Under the pieces are notes generated by a model that had not been told where the DNA came from, did no database searches, and saw only the letters and a program-made list of their open reading frames with translations. Shown one piece after another: positions 1 to 8,111 of a DNA stretch of 64,000 nt. The first letter of the stretch is position 1, and each line of letters starts with the position of its first letter. This DNA is from Saccharopolyspora endophytica (GTDB lineage: Bacteria; Actinomycetota; Actinomycetes; Mycobacteriales; Pseudonocardiaceae), in assembly GCF_018070075.1 (NCBI RefSeq), contig NZ_JAGPXE010000004.1:248001-312000 (forward strand), given 5' to 3'. A program made the translations under genes and the position numbers.

Positions 1-325
1 ACCCGGTCCCGGGACGCAGGGATCAGGACGTGGTGGTCGTCGAGGTGCGCGGGCTCCTGCGTCATGCACCGAGTATCGCGCGAAGCCTCCCGCGGCCGTG
101 GGCAGTCGTGGGTCTGAACCGACCGGGCACAACGAACATCGATCCTGAACGGTTCGGACCACAACCGTCCCGTGGGGCTCAACCGAGAATCGTGAACTTC
201 TCGCGGGTTTCGCGTTCTGATGCCGCACGAAGCAGAACGCTTCCGTGTCGCACGCCGTAACACGGACTTGTGAACATGGAACTCTGCCCGCGCCGCCGCT
301 GAGATCAGTGCGGATCATCGCGGGC
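1..325. other. Left edge, no convincing gene
   Basis: An open frame from 30 to 260 exists but its translation is Arg/Pro-rich without any recognisable pattern, and I do not call it. The stretch probably holds the promoter of the first membrane-protein gene. No hairpin, repeat or RNA gene was recognised. Confidence 0.5.
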
Positions 326-1825
326 ATGGTCCAGGCGAGCGCTGAGCGGCAAGCAGGAACGACGACCCGCACCTGGTCGAAGCACGCGCGGTTGACCGCG
401 GTCGTGCTCATGTCCGCGTTGGCCGGGGGGCTGCTGTTCCTGATCGCACGTCGCGGGCTCGGTGACGACGCGTACATCACCGTCGATTACGCCCGCAATC
501 TCGCCTTCTTCGGGCACTGGGGGGTCATCCCGACCCAGACGGCGAACACCGCCACGTCACCGCTGCAGGTCTGGTCGCTCGCGCTGCTCACGGCCGTCTC
601 CGGTGCGCCGGTCACGGCGGTGGGGTTGCTGCTGGTGATCACGACGGCCGCCTCGGGCTTCTGGCTCCACCGGATCGCGGAGCTGACCGGGCTGCCGCGA
701 CGGGTCCTGCCCCTGCTCGGCGTGGCGCTGCTGGTGTCGAACCCGCTGCTGGCCTCGACGGTCGGCATGGAGACCTATCTCGGGATCGCCCTGCTGATCG
801 GGTTGGTGCGGCACGCCCTGGCGGGGAACTGGGTCGCCACGGGTGTCGTCGCCGGTGCGATGGTCTTGACCCGCCCCGATTTCGCGATCATCGACCTGGC
901 CGTCGTGCTGACCATCCCCGCGTCTCGTCGTCGCGTCCTGCGCAGTGCACTGGTGGCTTCAGCGATCGCCCTGCCGTGGCACGTGGTGAGCTGGTTCGCC
1001 CTGGGGTCGGCGCTTCCGGACACGCTGCTGACCCGGATGGGCGAGTCCTGGGGAGCGACCTACGCCACCGGTCTCGCCTGGTACTTCCAGCACTGGAAAG
1101 CGGCGATCGGTGTGACCGTCCTGCTCCTGCTGTGCGGGCTCGCGGCTGCCTGCTGGGCGTGGTCGGCGAGGACGAACCCGCGCAGCACCGGTCCTGCCCA
1201 GGCGACGTTGGGCTTCGCCGCCGGCGGTGCCGCCCACGCGATGGCGTTCGCGCTGCTCGCACCGCCGCCTGCCCACTGGTACTACGGTCCGGTGATCGCC
1301 GGGTTCGGCCTCGCTTCAGCGGTCGCGGTGTCGGCTCTCGTGCGCCGACGCGGAAGCCTCGTGCTCGCCGCCGCGACGCTGCCCGTGCTGTTCGCGCTCA
1401 GCGTCGACATCGGGCACGGGCTCCCGTGGAGCACGGCGCCCATCAACGGCAACTGGGCCACCGCGACCCAGTACCAGCGCATGGCCGAATCCATTTCCGC
1501 TGAGAAACCCGGGGCGACGGTCGTGAGCCCCGCCGAGGTGGGAACGCTCGCCTACTTCTGCGAATGCCAGATCGTCGATGACCTGTCCGACCCCGGCCGC
1601 ACCGCGAAGTACATCTCCGAGCAGCTCGACCGGGCCGGGCCGTTGACCCGGACCCTGCTGTCGCTCAACTACCTGCATCGAGCCCCGGCTGAACCGATTC
1701 CCGCCGAGTACCACATGGAGTGGGAGAACCAGCGCGCCGACGGGCCTGATCAGTGGCCGGCGCGGTTGCCCACCGACCCGGACGCGCAAGTGCGAATCCG
1801 GCTCGTGCCCTTCCACGTTCAGTGA
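326..1825 (+). CDS. GT-C-like polytopic membrane protein, copy 1
   Basis: A 499-residue polytopic membrane protein that looks like a GT-C glycosyltransferase, the class that moves sugars from polyprenyl-phosphate donors to acceptors outside the membrane. A basic N-terminus leads into a first helix (about residues 22-40), immediately followed by GDDAY (Asp47-Asp48) and an RNL motif. An acidic pair at the start of the first outer loop is the usual GT-C signature. Roughly ten further hydrophobic segments follow, then a soluble tail of about 130 residues. ATG at 326 is chosen over GTG at 245 because the extra residues are not hydrophobic; neither has a clear ribosome site. The next gene is a paralogue. 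Donor and acceptor cannot be told. The family call is by pattern only. Confidence 0.72.
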   Translation: MVQASAERQAGTTTRTWSKHARLTAVVLMSALAGGLLFLIARRGLGDDAYITVDYARNLAFFGHWGVIPTQTANTATSPLQVWSLALLTAVSGAPVTAVGLLLVITTAASGFWLHRIAELTGLPRRVLPLLGVALLVSNPLLASTVGMETYLGIALLIGLVRHALAGNWVATGVVAGAMVLTRPDFAIIDLAVVLTIPASRRRVLRSALVASAIALPWHVVSWFALGSALPDTLLTRMGESWGATYATGLAWYFQHWKAAIGVTVLLLLCGLAAACWAWSARTNPRSTGPAQATLGFAAGGAAHAMAFALLAPPPAHWYYGPVIAGFGLASAVAVSALVRRRGSLVLAAATLPVLFALSVDIGHGLPWSTAPINGNWATATQYQRMAESISAEKPGATVVSPAEVGTLAYFCECQIVDDLSDPGRTAKYISEQLDRAGPLTRTLLSLNYLHRAPAEPIPAEYHMEWENQRADGPDQWPARLPTDPDAQVRIRLVPFHVQ

Positions 1826-1961
1826 GCGTCGGTCTTCGATCATTGGAGCACCACTGTCCTCAGGGGACGATGACTGCACCAGAAAACGTGAATGTGTCGG
1901 AGTTTTCGCGTTCTGCGGGTGAAGGCGATCACCTTTCGCGTGGTTGTTGATCGAAATGCCG

Positions 1962-1979
1962 CGGGCATACGAATGCCCG
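1962..1979. other. Small perfect hairpin upstream of the second GT-C gene
   Basis: CGGGCAT and ATGCCCG form a 7-bp perfect stem around the 4-base loop ACGA, 37 bp before the ATG at 2017. No T-run follows, so it is not an obvious terminator. It could be an operator or a leader structure of the downstream gene; this is inference only. Confidence 0.3.
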
Positions 1980-2016
1980 AGCGGTCGGTCGCCACCTGCG
2001 CTGCAACTCTGCGCTC

Positions 2017-3483
2017 ATGATTGCCACGGATCTTTCAGTCGTACCGACCCAGCGGCGACCGGAACCGGCGCAGCGAGATCGTCTGGAGTGGTGGGCCGCC
2101 GGCTTCGGGGCCGCGGCCGGTGCGGTTCTGATCCTGCTCGCGCATCGGGCGCTGGCCGACGACGCCTGGATCACCCTCACCTACGTCCGCAACCTCGCCG
2201 AGCACGGGCACTGGGGTCTCCTGCTCGACCAGACCTCCAACACGCAGACCTCGCCGCTGAACGCCTGGCTGCTGACCGCGATCTTCTGGGCGGTCAGGAG
2301 TCCCGCGGTCGCGGTCGGGGTGCTGCTGGCGGTCACGCTCGCGATCACCGGCTGGTGGTCGGCGCGGCTGGCGCGGCGGATCGGGGCTTCCGCTGCCATG
2401 CCGTTCGCGGCGGTGGCGCTGCTCGTGACCACGCCGCTGGTGGTGTCCACGATCGGGCTGGAGACCTACCTCGGGATCGCGGTGCTGGTCGGGGTGGGGC
2501 ACCACGCCCTCGCGGGCCGGTCGTGGGCGACCGGAGCGCTGTGGGGTCTGGCGGTGCTGTGCCGGCCCGATCTCGTGGTACCCGCGGGTGTGCTCGTCGC
2601 GGTGCTGCTCCGGCGGAATCGGTTTCGAGCGGCCGCGATCGGGGCGCTGCTCGCCCTGCTGTGGCACGTGTGGTCGTGGTTTCGCCTCGGCGGTTTCATC
2701 CCGGACACCACGTTCATCAAGGTGTCCGAACCCGGTTCGCCCACGATGCTCACCGCTCCCCTCGAACTCTTCGCGCGCTACTACCCGGTGAGCACCGCGC
2801 TCACCGCCGTCGCGGTCGGAGCCGGGCTCTGCGGCGGGATCTGGGCTTGGCACCACCGCCGATCGACCTGGGCGCGGGTGGCGCTGGCGTTCCTGCTCGC
2901 GGGGTGGGCGCACTGGGCGGCGCTGCTGAGCATCGGCGCGTATCCGCAAGCCTGGTACTTCGCACCGCTGGTGGCCTGTTCCGCGATGACCGCGTCGATC
3001 GTCATCGCCGAGGTCGGTGGCGTGCTCTGCTGCGCGGGAACCGCGCTGCTCGCGGCGTTCTCCCTCGTCTCCGCCGGTCCGGCGCCGTGGGCGGCGATGC
3101 CGCTGGTGTTCAACATGGCGCGCAGCGACCAGTACCTGGCGATCGGCGCTGAGATTCCCGCGCTCACGGGCGGGAACCGGGTTCGCGGGCCCGGCGAGAT
3201 CGGGGCGCTCGCCTACGGTTCGGGCGGTCTCGTCGTCGACCACTTCGGAGACCGGGGACTGATCGAGATCCTGCTCGACCGGCGCCAAGAGCGGTCCGGC
3301 GCCGTGGGCGAGGGCCTGCTGCGGCTGAACTCGCTGCACCAGCAGGACGCGAGCCCGCCGCGCCTCGACTACGAACTCCACTTCGCGTCGATCCTCCCGG
3401 ACCCGCCCGGCCGGCTCATCAAGACCTGGCCGATCGACCTGCCCGCCCGAGGCCAGGACCAGCTCGTACTGGTCGAGCGCTAG
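2017..3483 (+). CDS. GT-C-like polytopic membrane protein, copy 2
   Basis: A 488-residue paralogue of the preceding gene. It shares the same opening layout: a first membrane helix (about residues 27-44), then ADDAWITLTYVRNL with Asp48-Asp49, then an ETYLGIAVLVG segment that matches ETYLGIALLIG in copy 1. About ten helices and a soluble C-terminal domain follow. The shared acidic pair and topology suggest a GT-C glycosyltransferase acting on the outer face of the membrane. The 191-bp gap to copy 1 and the divergence between the two indicate an old tandem duplication, with possible specialisation for different substrates. Start ATG 2017 is the natural choice because an upstream extension would not add recognisable sequence. 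Confidence 0.75.
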   Translation: MIATDLSVVPTQRRPEPAQRDRLEWWAAGFGAAAGAVLILLAHRALADDAWITLTYVRNLAEHGHWGLLLDQTSNTQTSPLNAWLLTAIFWAVRSPAVAVGVLLAVTLAITGWWSARLARRIGASAAMPFAAVALLVTTPLVVSTIGLETYLGIAVLVGVGHHALAGRSWATGALWGLAVLCRPDLVVPAGVLVAVLLRRNRFRAAAIGALLALLWHVWSWFRLGGFIPDTTFIKVSEPGSPTMLTAPLELFARYYPVSTALTAVAVGAGLCGGIWAWHHRRSTWARVALAFLLAGWAHWAALLSIGAYPQAWYFAPLVACSAMTASIVIAEVGGVLCCAGTALLAAFSLVSAGPAPWAAMPLVFNMARSDQYLAIGAEIPALTGGNRVRGPGEIGALAYGSGGLVVDHFGDRGLIEILLDRRQERSGAVGEGLLRLNSLHQQDASPPRLDYELHFASILPDPPGRLIKTWPIDLPARGQDQLVLVER

Positions 3484-3601
3484 AGCGGTCCCTCTCGGAG
3501 AACTCGTCTCGCGGCGCCGTTCTCGAGGATCGTCCTCATTCCGCGGGAGCGATCTCTCTAGGATGCGGCGAGGAAAACGCCGCAGGCGGAGGAGATCCCC
3601 G

Positions 3602-4996
3602 GTGAGTGACGACGAGAACCAGACCAACCCCTGGCATTGGTACGAGTACGAAGTCGGACTGGCCGGTGAGATCGCGCGCGCGTGCGTTCGCGCCCTGACC
3701 TCGTTCCTGATCGGCCTGGGATGCGCCTTCGCGCTGATCATGGGCGTGGGCTTGCTCGCCGAGGAGGACCTGCTCGATGATCCCGGCCTCGAGGAGGCCA
3801 TCGACCACCTCAGCCGCATGAGCATGGGAGTGCTGCTGGCGTTCGTGCTGGTCGCGTGCGCAGTCGGCGCGGTGGCGAGCTTCCTGCGGGAGTCGACCAC
3901 GTCGAAGGCCATCGTCAACGCGGCCGCGCGAGGCGCGTCCCGCTACGCCGTTCCTTCGCCCGACCAGGTTCGGTCCATCACCGGAAAACCCGCCGAGGCG
4001 CTCGCCCTCTTCGGCTGGGCGAACGCAGTCCTGGCCGGCGGGCTGGGGGTGATCGGGCTGATCGTGGTGCTCGTGGACGGGGACGACGCCGAGAGCGCGC
4101 TGATCTTCTCGCTCATCACCGGCTACGCCTTGCTCATGGCCTTCGTCGGGTATGCCGGCACCCATCTGCTCACCCCGGCGCACGAACGCCGCCATGCCCT
4201 GATCGCCGCGCATTGGAGCTCGAACGACGAAGGGCACGCCTGGAAGCAGGTGGAGCACGCGCGTCGCGACGGTGCGAGCAAGAAGACTCCGCCCAGGCCG
4301 TCGATCGCGAAGCGGTGCCTCTACGGTGCCGGGGGTCTCTGGCTCGGGGGTGTCCTCGCGCTGCAGCTGTCGCTGTTGACGCGGTGCGCGGGCACTTCGG
4401 GGGGCGGGAAGTACGAGTGCGAGGGGGCCACCTACTCCTCGCCGGTGGAGACCCTGATCGCCGGGGGCATCTGGATCTTCGCGCTGCTGATCACCTCGGG
4501 CATGCTGCTCGCGGCCATCGGCGTGCTGTTCGACTGGAAGCAGCGCGGGTCCGAACGCGCCGAGCTGCGCACGAGGTTGGCCGACCCGAGCTCCGACCGC
4601 CCGGCCGAGGACCTGCTGGCCCACCACTCGCAGCGGCAGACGCATCCGCTGGCGCGCGTCGGCGCGACGATGTCCGGTGCGGGCCTGGTGTTCAGCACGT
4701 CCTCCTACCTGATCGGCAAGGGGCTGGGACTGGGCTCGGAGGACGTCTTCGCCGCCTACCGCACCGAATCGCTCGTCGCGATGGTCGTTTCGGCGGTCAT
4801 GTTCGTCGCGGCCCTGCTCGGCACCGGCATCGTCAACGTGCGCGGTCGCGAACTCCGCAACGCCCTCATGGAGCGCTGGCCCTCTCCCACGGCCTGGGAG
4901 GCCGGTGGCGACGGGAAGGTGCAGCGCGCCAAGCGCGGTCCCGCGCTGCACGGCTCGCGGGAGGTCGGCACGAACAAGACCTCGGGCCCGCGGTGA
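3602..4996 (+). CDS. Membrane protein of unknown function, about seven helices
   Basis: I do not recognise a family. The 464-residue protein has an acidic, tryptophan-containing N-terminus and about seven membrane segments (near residues 28-47, 78-98, 139-163, 167-187, 242-262, 290-315 and 397-420), separated by charged cytoplasmic loops. One outer loop carries two cysteines (CAGTSGGGKYEC) that could form a disulfide. GTG at 3602 is preferred over the upstream ATG at 3563 because GGAGGAG lies 7-8 bases before it, while the extra 13 residues are an arginine run. It stands alone between the GT-C pair and a convergent gene. Function not assignable. Confidence 0.7.
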   Translation: MSDDENQTNPWHWYEYEVGLAGEIARACVRALTSFLIGLGCAFALIMGVGLLAEEDLLDDPGLEEAIDHLSRMSMGVLLAFVLVACAVGAVASFLRESTTSKAIVNAAARGASRYAVPSPDQVRSITGKPAEALALFGWANAVLAGGLGVIGLIVVLVDGDDAESALIFSLITGYALLMAFVGYAGTHLLTPAHERRHALIAAHWSSNDEGHAWKQVEHARRDGASKKTPPRPSIAKRCLYGAGGLWLGGVLALQLSLLTRCAGTSGGGKYECEGATYSSPVETLIAGGIWIFALLITSGMLLAAIGVLFDWKQRGSERAELRTRLADPSSDRPAEDLLAHHSQRQTHPLARVGATMSGAGLVFSTSSYLIGKGLGLGSEDVFAAYRTESLVAMVVSAVMFVAALLGTGIVNVRGRELRNALMERWPSPTAWEAGGDGKVQRAKRGPALHGSREVGTNKTSGPR

Positions 4997-5020
4997 GTCC
5001 TCTCCCCGGACGGCGCTGAC

Positions 5021-5377
5021 TCAGCGCCCGCTGAGCAGGCAGAACTCGTTGCCCTCCGGGTCGGCGAGGACCACCCAGGTGACGTCGGGCGACTGGCCGA
5101 CGTCCACGCGGCGGGCGCCGAGGGATTCCAGGCGCCGCAGTTCGTCGGCGGTGGAGCGGTCCTCGGCGCGGAGGTCGAGGTGCAGGCGGTTCTTGGTGGT
5201 CTTGGGCTCGGGCACCTCGAAGACGTCGATGCGCGGCCACGCACCGTCGGCGGGGCCGATCGTGACGCCGTCCTCCTCCCGGTCGACGACGTGCCAACCG
5301 AGCACGTCGCACCAGAAAGCGGCCACCTTCTCGGCGTCGTGGGCATCGATGGCGACAGCGGCCAGCCGACTGGACAT
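5021..5377 (-). CDS. VOC/glyoxalase-fold protein
   Basis: A 118-residue single-domain protein of the vicinal-oxygen-chelate fold. It shows the usual pairing of beta-alpha-beta-beta-beta modules: an N-terminal AVAIDAHDAEKVAAFWCDVLGW segment and a C-terminal WVVLADPEGNEFCLL segment, the latter typical of the glyoxalase/bleomycin-resistance superfamily. The start at 5377 (MSSRLAAV) is chosen because the N-terminal strand begins there; the longer reading to 5539 overlaps the divergent acetyltransferase gene. Such small actinomycete VOC proteins are mostly uncharacterised, so substrate and reaction are unknown. It lies 82 bp from the divergent GNAT gene, with a shared promoter region. Confidence 0.85.
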   Translation of the reverse strand: MSSRLAAVAIDAHDAEKVAAFWCDVLGWHVVDREEDGVTIGPADGAWPRIDVFEVPEPKTTKNRLHLDLRAEDRSTADELRRLESLGARRVDVGQSPDVTWVVLADPEGNEFCLLSGR

Positions 5378-5459
5378 GCGCCGAGTATGACCATCGGACC
5401 CCGGAACCGCACTCGAATTCCGTTGCGGCCGAAGCCCCCAGGGCCGAATGATGTCGGGC

Positions 5460-5945
5460 ATGGACGAGATCGCGATCCGGCCCGCCGGGCCCGGTGATGT
5501 GGTGTTCCTCGAGGACATGCTGGTGGAGGCGGCGAACACGCCCAGCCATCCGGGCCGGAGCCGCGCTGAGGCGCTCGCCGAACCCGCCGTCGCGCACTAC
5601 GTCGAAGGGTGGCCGCGCGCAACCGATCTGGGAGTCGTGGCGGAGCGCTCCGCCCGCCCGATCGGGGCCGCGTGGCTGCGGTACTTCGACGAGACCGCGC
5701 CCGCCTACGGATTCGTCGCCCCGGACGTCCCGGAGCTGGCGATCGGTGTCGATGCCGCGAGCCGCGGCATCGGAGTCGGCCGAAGGCTGCTGCGAGCGCT
5801 CGTCGACGCCGCGAGAGCGCAGGGCATCGCCCGGATCAGCCTCAGCGTCGAGCGCGCGAACCCGGCCGCGCGGCTCTACGCGACCGAGGGTTTCACCGTC
5901 GTGGACCGCCGCGAGCACGCAGACACCATGCTGCTGACCCTCTGA
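5460..5945 (+). CDS. GNAT-family N-acetyltransferase
   Basis: A 161-residue GNAT acetyltransferase. The acetyl-CoA-binding motif A is visible as ELAIGVDAASRGIGVGRRLL, holding the R-G-x-G-x-G/A pattern, followed by a helix and the C-terminal segment NPAARLYATEGFTVVDR that closes most GNAT domains. It should transfer an acetyl group from acetyl-CoA to an amine on an unknown small molecule or protein in the cytoplasm. ATG codons at 5448, 5451 and 5460 are in frame; MDEIAIRPA at 5460 aligns best with the usual beginning of the fold. It is divergent from the VOC gene. Confidence 0.87.
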   Translation: MDEIAIRPAGPGDVVFLEDMLVEAANTPSHPGRSRAEALAEPAVAHYVEGWPRATDLGVVAERSARPIGAAWLRYFDETAPAYGFVAPDVPELAIGVDAASRGIGVGRRLLRALVDAARAQGIARISLSVERANPAARLYATEGFTVVDRREHADTMLLTL

Positions 5946-6044
5946 TCGGACAGCAGAAGAGACGACGCGTGCGTCCTCTGGATCTGATCAACCGGTCGAC
6001 CTGACGAGCTCAAGTGCGGAATGGCCTGCGCCTCCGGCGTTCGG

Positions 6045-7010
6045 TCAGGTCGCGTAGTGGTCCGTGGCGTTGATCAGGGCGTCGAGGATTCCCGGTTCGT
6101 CGTAGGCGTGGCCCGCGTCGGGGATGATCCGCAGGTCGGCCTCCGGCCAGGCTTCGGCGAGTTCGAAGGCCGTGAACGGCGGGGTGATGACGTCGTAGCG
6201 GCCTTGGGCGATGGTGCCCGGGATGCCGTGCAGGCGGTGGGCGTTGGCGAGGATCTGGCCTTCGGCGAGCCAGGCGCCGTGCACGAAGTAGTGGGTTTCG
6301 ATGCGGGCGAAGGCCGCGGCGAACGCGGGGTCGCCGAAGTTCTCGACGAGTTCCGGGCGCGGCAGCAGGCCGATCAGGTGCGCCTCCCAGCGGCTCCAGG
6401 CGATGGCGGCGCGTTCGCGGACCTCGTCGTCGGGGTCGTGCAGCATCCGGTGGTAGGCGCGCAGCACGTCGTCCCGCTCGGATTCGGGCACCACCGCGAG
6501 CAGGTCCTCCCAGCGGTCGGGGAACAGGTTGGCGGCGCCGCCCGCGTAGAGCCAGTCGAGCTCGGACCGGCGGCAGGTGAACACGCCGCGGAGCACCAGT
6601 TCGGTGACGCGCTCGGGGTGGGTCTCGGCGTAGGTCAGCGCCAGGGTGCTGCCCCACGAACCGCCCAGGACCAGCCACGACTCGATGCCGAGGTGCTCGC
6701 GGAGGCGCTCGATGTCGGCGACCAGGTGCCAGGTGGTGTTGCTGCTCAAGTCGGCGCCGAGGGCTCCCGCGTCGGGGGTGCTGCGACCGCATCCGCGCTG
6801 GTCGAACAGCACGATCCGGTAGGCGTCGGGGTCGAAGAGGCCGCGGTGGGCCGGCGAGCAGCCGCCGCCCGGGCCGCCGTGCAGGAACACCGCGGGCTTC
6901 CCGTTCGGGTTGCCGCTCTCCTCCCAGTGGATGAGGTTGCCGTTGCCGACGTCGAGGTGGCCTGAGGCGTGAGGTTCCCGCTGCGGGTGGAGATCGCGCA
7001 TGAACGCCAT
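6045..7010 (-). CDS. pip: Proline iminopeptidase (alpha/beta hydrolase, S33)
   Basis: A 321-residue cytoplasmic serine peptidase that removes N-terminal proline from small peptides. The oxyanion region HGGPGGG (residues 44-50), the nucleophile elbow GGSWGS with Ser118, Asp273 in GRYDVITP and His301 in AGHAYDE give a complete catalytic triad, and the W-GGSWGS-TLAL pattern is specific to the S33 iminopeptidases. Length matches the family (310-325). It is transcribed away from nothing obvious: the conservon upstream on the same strand ends 266 bp away, so an own promoter is likely. Other S33 hydrolases share the triad, but the combined motifs favour Pip. Confidence 0.92.
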   Translation of the reverse strand: MAFMRDLHPQREPHASGHLDVGNGNLIHWEESGNPNGKPAVFLHGGPGGGCSPAHRGLFDPDAYRIVLFDQRGCGRSTPDAGALGADLSSNTTWHLVADIERLREHLGIESWLVLGGSWGSTLALTYAETHPERVTELVLRGVFTCRRSELDWLYAGGAANLFPDRWEDLLAVVPESERDDVLRAYHRMLHDPDDEVRERAAIAWSRWEAHLIGLLPRPELVENFGDPAFAAAFARIETHYFVHGAWLAEGQILANAHRLHGIPGTIAQGRYDVITPPFTAFELAEAWPEADLRIIPDAGHAYDEPGILDALINATDHYAT

Positions 7011-7276
7011 CGTGCCCCAGCGGTCGGCGGCGCGGGGATGATTTTCGCGGCTGCGGGGGCGGGCCGGCTGGAACTTCCTGGAGAACGGCCGATGATGCCG
7101 ATGCCCTCACGCCGTGCCGCATCGCGCCCGCATCATCAGCACCGTTTCGTCGACTACGCGGCTCACCGGGGGTCGATCAGCAGCATCGCCGGCGGTGGAC
7201 TGCTGCTGGGGCCGGCGTGGCGACCGGGCGCCGCTGCGGCGTGAGGGAGCGGGCCGGTCCTCGCGCCCGGAGTCCG

Positions 7277-7648
7277 TCAGAGGCGACGGACTCCTTCCAG
7301 GACCGCTTCCAGGAGTTGGCGATTGGGGCGCTGGGCTTGACGGGACGCCTTGTCCGTGACGAGGTCACCGCGGTCGATCAGGTCCGACACCAGGACCTTG
7401 GCGACCACGATGGGCGTGTCCAGATGCGCGGCGACCTCGGCGATGGACATCGGGCGCACGCACAGGCGCAGGATCTCCTCGTGCTCGACGGAAATTCCGC
7501 TGCGATCGGCACCGCTCCACGACGTCAGCAGCTGCGTGGCTACGTCGAGTTCCGGTCGTGCCGGGCGGGTGCGACCGTGCACCATGGCATACGGTCGCAC
7601 CAGCGGCCCGGACTCCTCGTCCAGCCAGAGCTGGCCGTCTTCAGACAT
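7277..7648 (-). CDS. Conservon protein, DUF742 (CvnC type)
   Basis: A 123-residue DUF742 protein. The family shows a winged-helix-like pattern, here SGISVEHEEILRLC followed by PMSIAEVAAHLDTPIVVAKVLVSDL, and ends in a basic LLEAVLEGVRRL tail typical of CvnC. In conservons it works with a membrane sensor kinase (CvnA), a roadblock protein (CvnB) and a Ras-like GTPase (CvnD). It follows the roadblock gene after 10 bp on the same strand, so they are cotranscribed. The start at 7648 (MSEDGQLW) is preferred to 7687, which would overlap the roadblock gene. Unusually, no GTPase gene follows: the next 266 bp hold no GxxGxGKT pattern. Confidence 0.9.
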   Translation of the reverse strand: MSEDGQLWLDEESGPLVRPYAMVHGRTRPARPELDVATQLLTSWSGADRSGISVEHEEILRLCVRPMSIAEVAAHLDTPIVVAKVLVSDLIDRGDLVTDKASRQAQRPNRQLLEAVLEGVRRL

Positions 7649-7658
7649 GGCCGCGCCT

Positions 7659-8084
7659 TCACTGCTGGCGCAGCTGCGACACGGCATCCACCCTCGGGGC
7701 CGAGCTCAGGTACTCGCCGACACGGATCACCATCAGGTTCATCTCGTAGGCGATCATGCCCACGTCCGCGTTCTCGTCGCCGAGCAGCGCCATGCACGCA
7801 CCGGCACCCGCCGCGGTGACGAACAGGAACGCGGTGTCCAGTTCCACCACGGTCTGCCGGACGCCACCGCCGCCGAAGTGCCTGCCGGTCTCCTTGGCCA
7901 GGCTCTGCAACGCGGAGGCCATGGCCGCCAGGTGGTCGGCGTCTTGCGGGGTCAGTCCCTCGGACCTCGCCAGCAGCAGCCCGTCACCGGAGAGCACCAC
8001 CCCGTCGCGGGCGCCCACGACCCGGTTGACCAGGTCGTCCAACAACCAGTTCAGGTCATCGTCAGAACCGATCTGTTCGCTCAT
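7659..8084 (-). CDS. Roadblock/LC7-domain protein (CvnB type)
   Basis: A 141-residue roadblock/LC7 domain protein. The domain spans nearly the whole chain: a first helix (DLNWLLDDLVNRV), the strand pair around GVVLSGDGLLLARSEGL, and the central RQTVVELDTAFLFVTAAGAGACMALL strands usual for actinomycete CvnB. Members regulate small GTPases, often as GTPase-activating partners. It lies between the sensor kinase (27 bp upstream) and the DUF742 gene (10 bp downstream), the standard order kinase-roadblock-DUF742. With no GTPase partner here, it may act on a GTPase encoded elsewhere. Confidence 0.93.
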   Translation of the reverse strand: MSEQIGSDDDLNWLLDDLVNRVVGARDGVVLSGDGLLLARSEGLTPQDADHLAAMASALQSLAKETGRHFGGGGVRQTVVELDTAFLFVTAAGAGACMALLGDENADVGMIAYEMNLMVIRVGEYLSSAPRVDAVSQLRQQ

Positions 8085-8111
8085 TCCTGCGCTGCTCCTC
8101 GAATCGTCGGG

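Noticed and set aside
30-260. Small open frame at the left edge
   Set aside because: Arg/Pro-rich translation, no ribosome site and no recognisable pattern.
2035-3918. 627-codon minus-strand open frame opposite the second GT-C gene
   Set aside because: Low-complexity Arg/Gln/Glu-rich translation; the plus strand has a coherent membrane protein.
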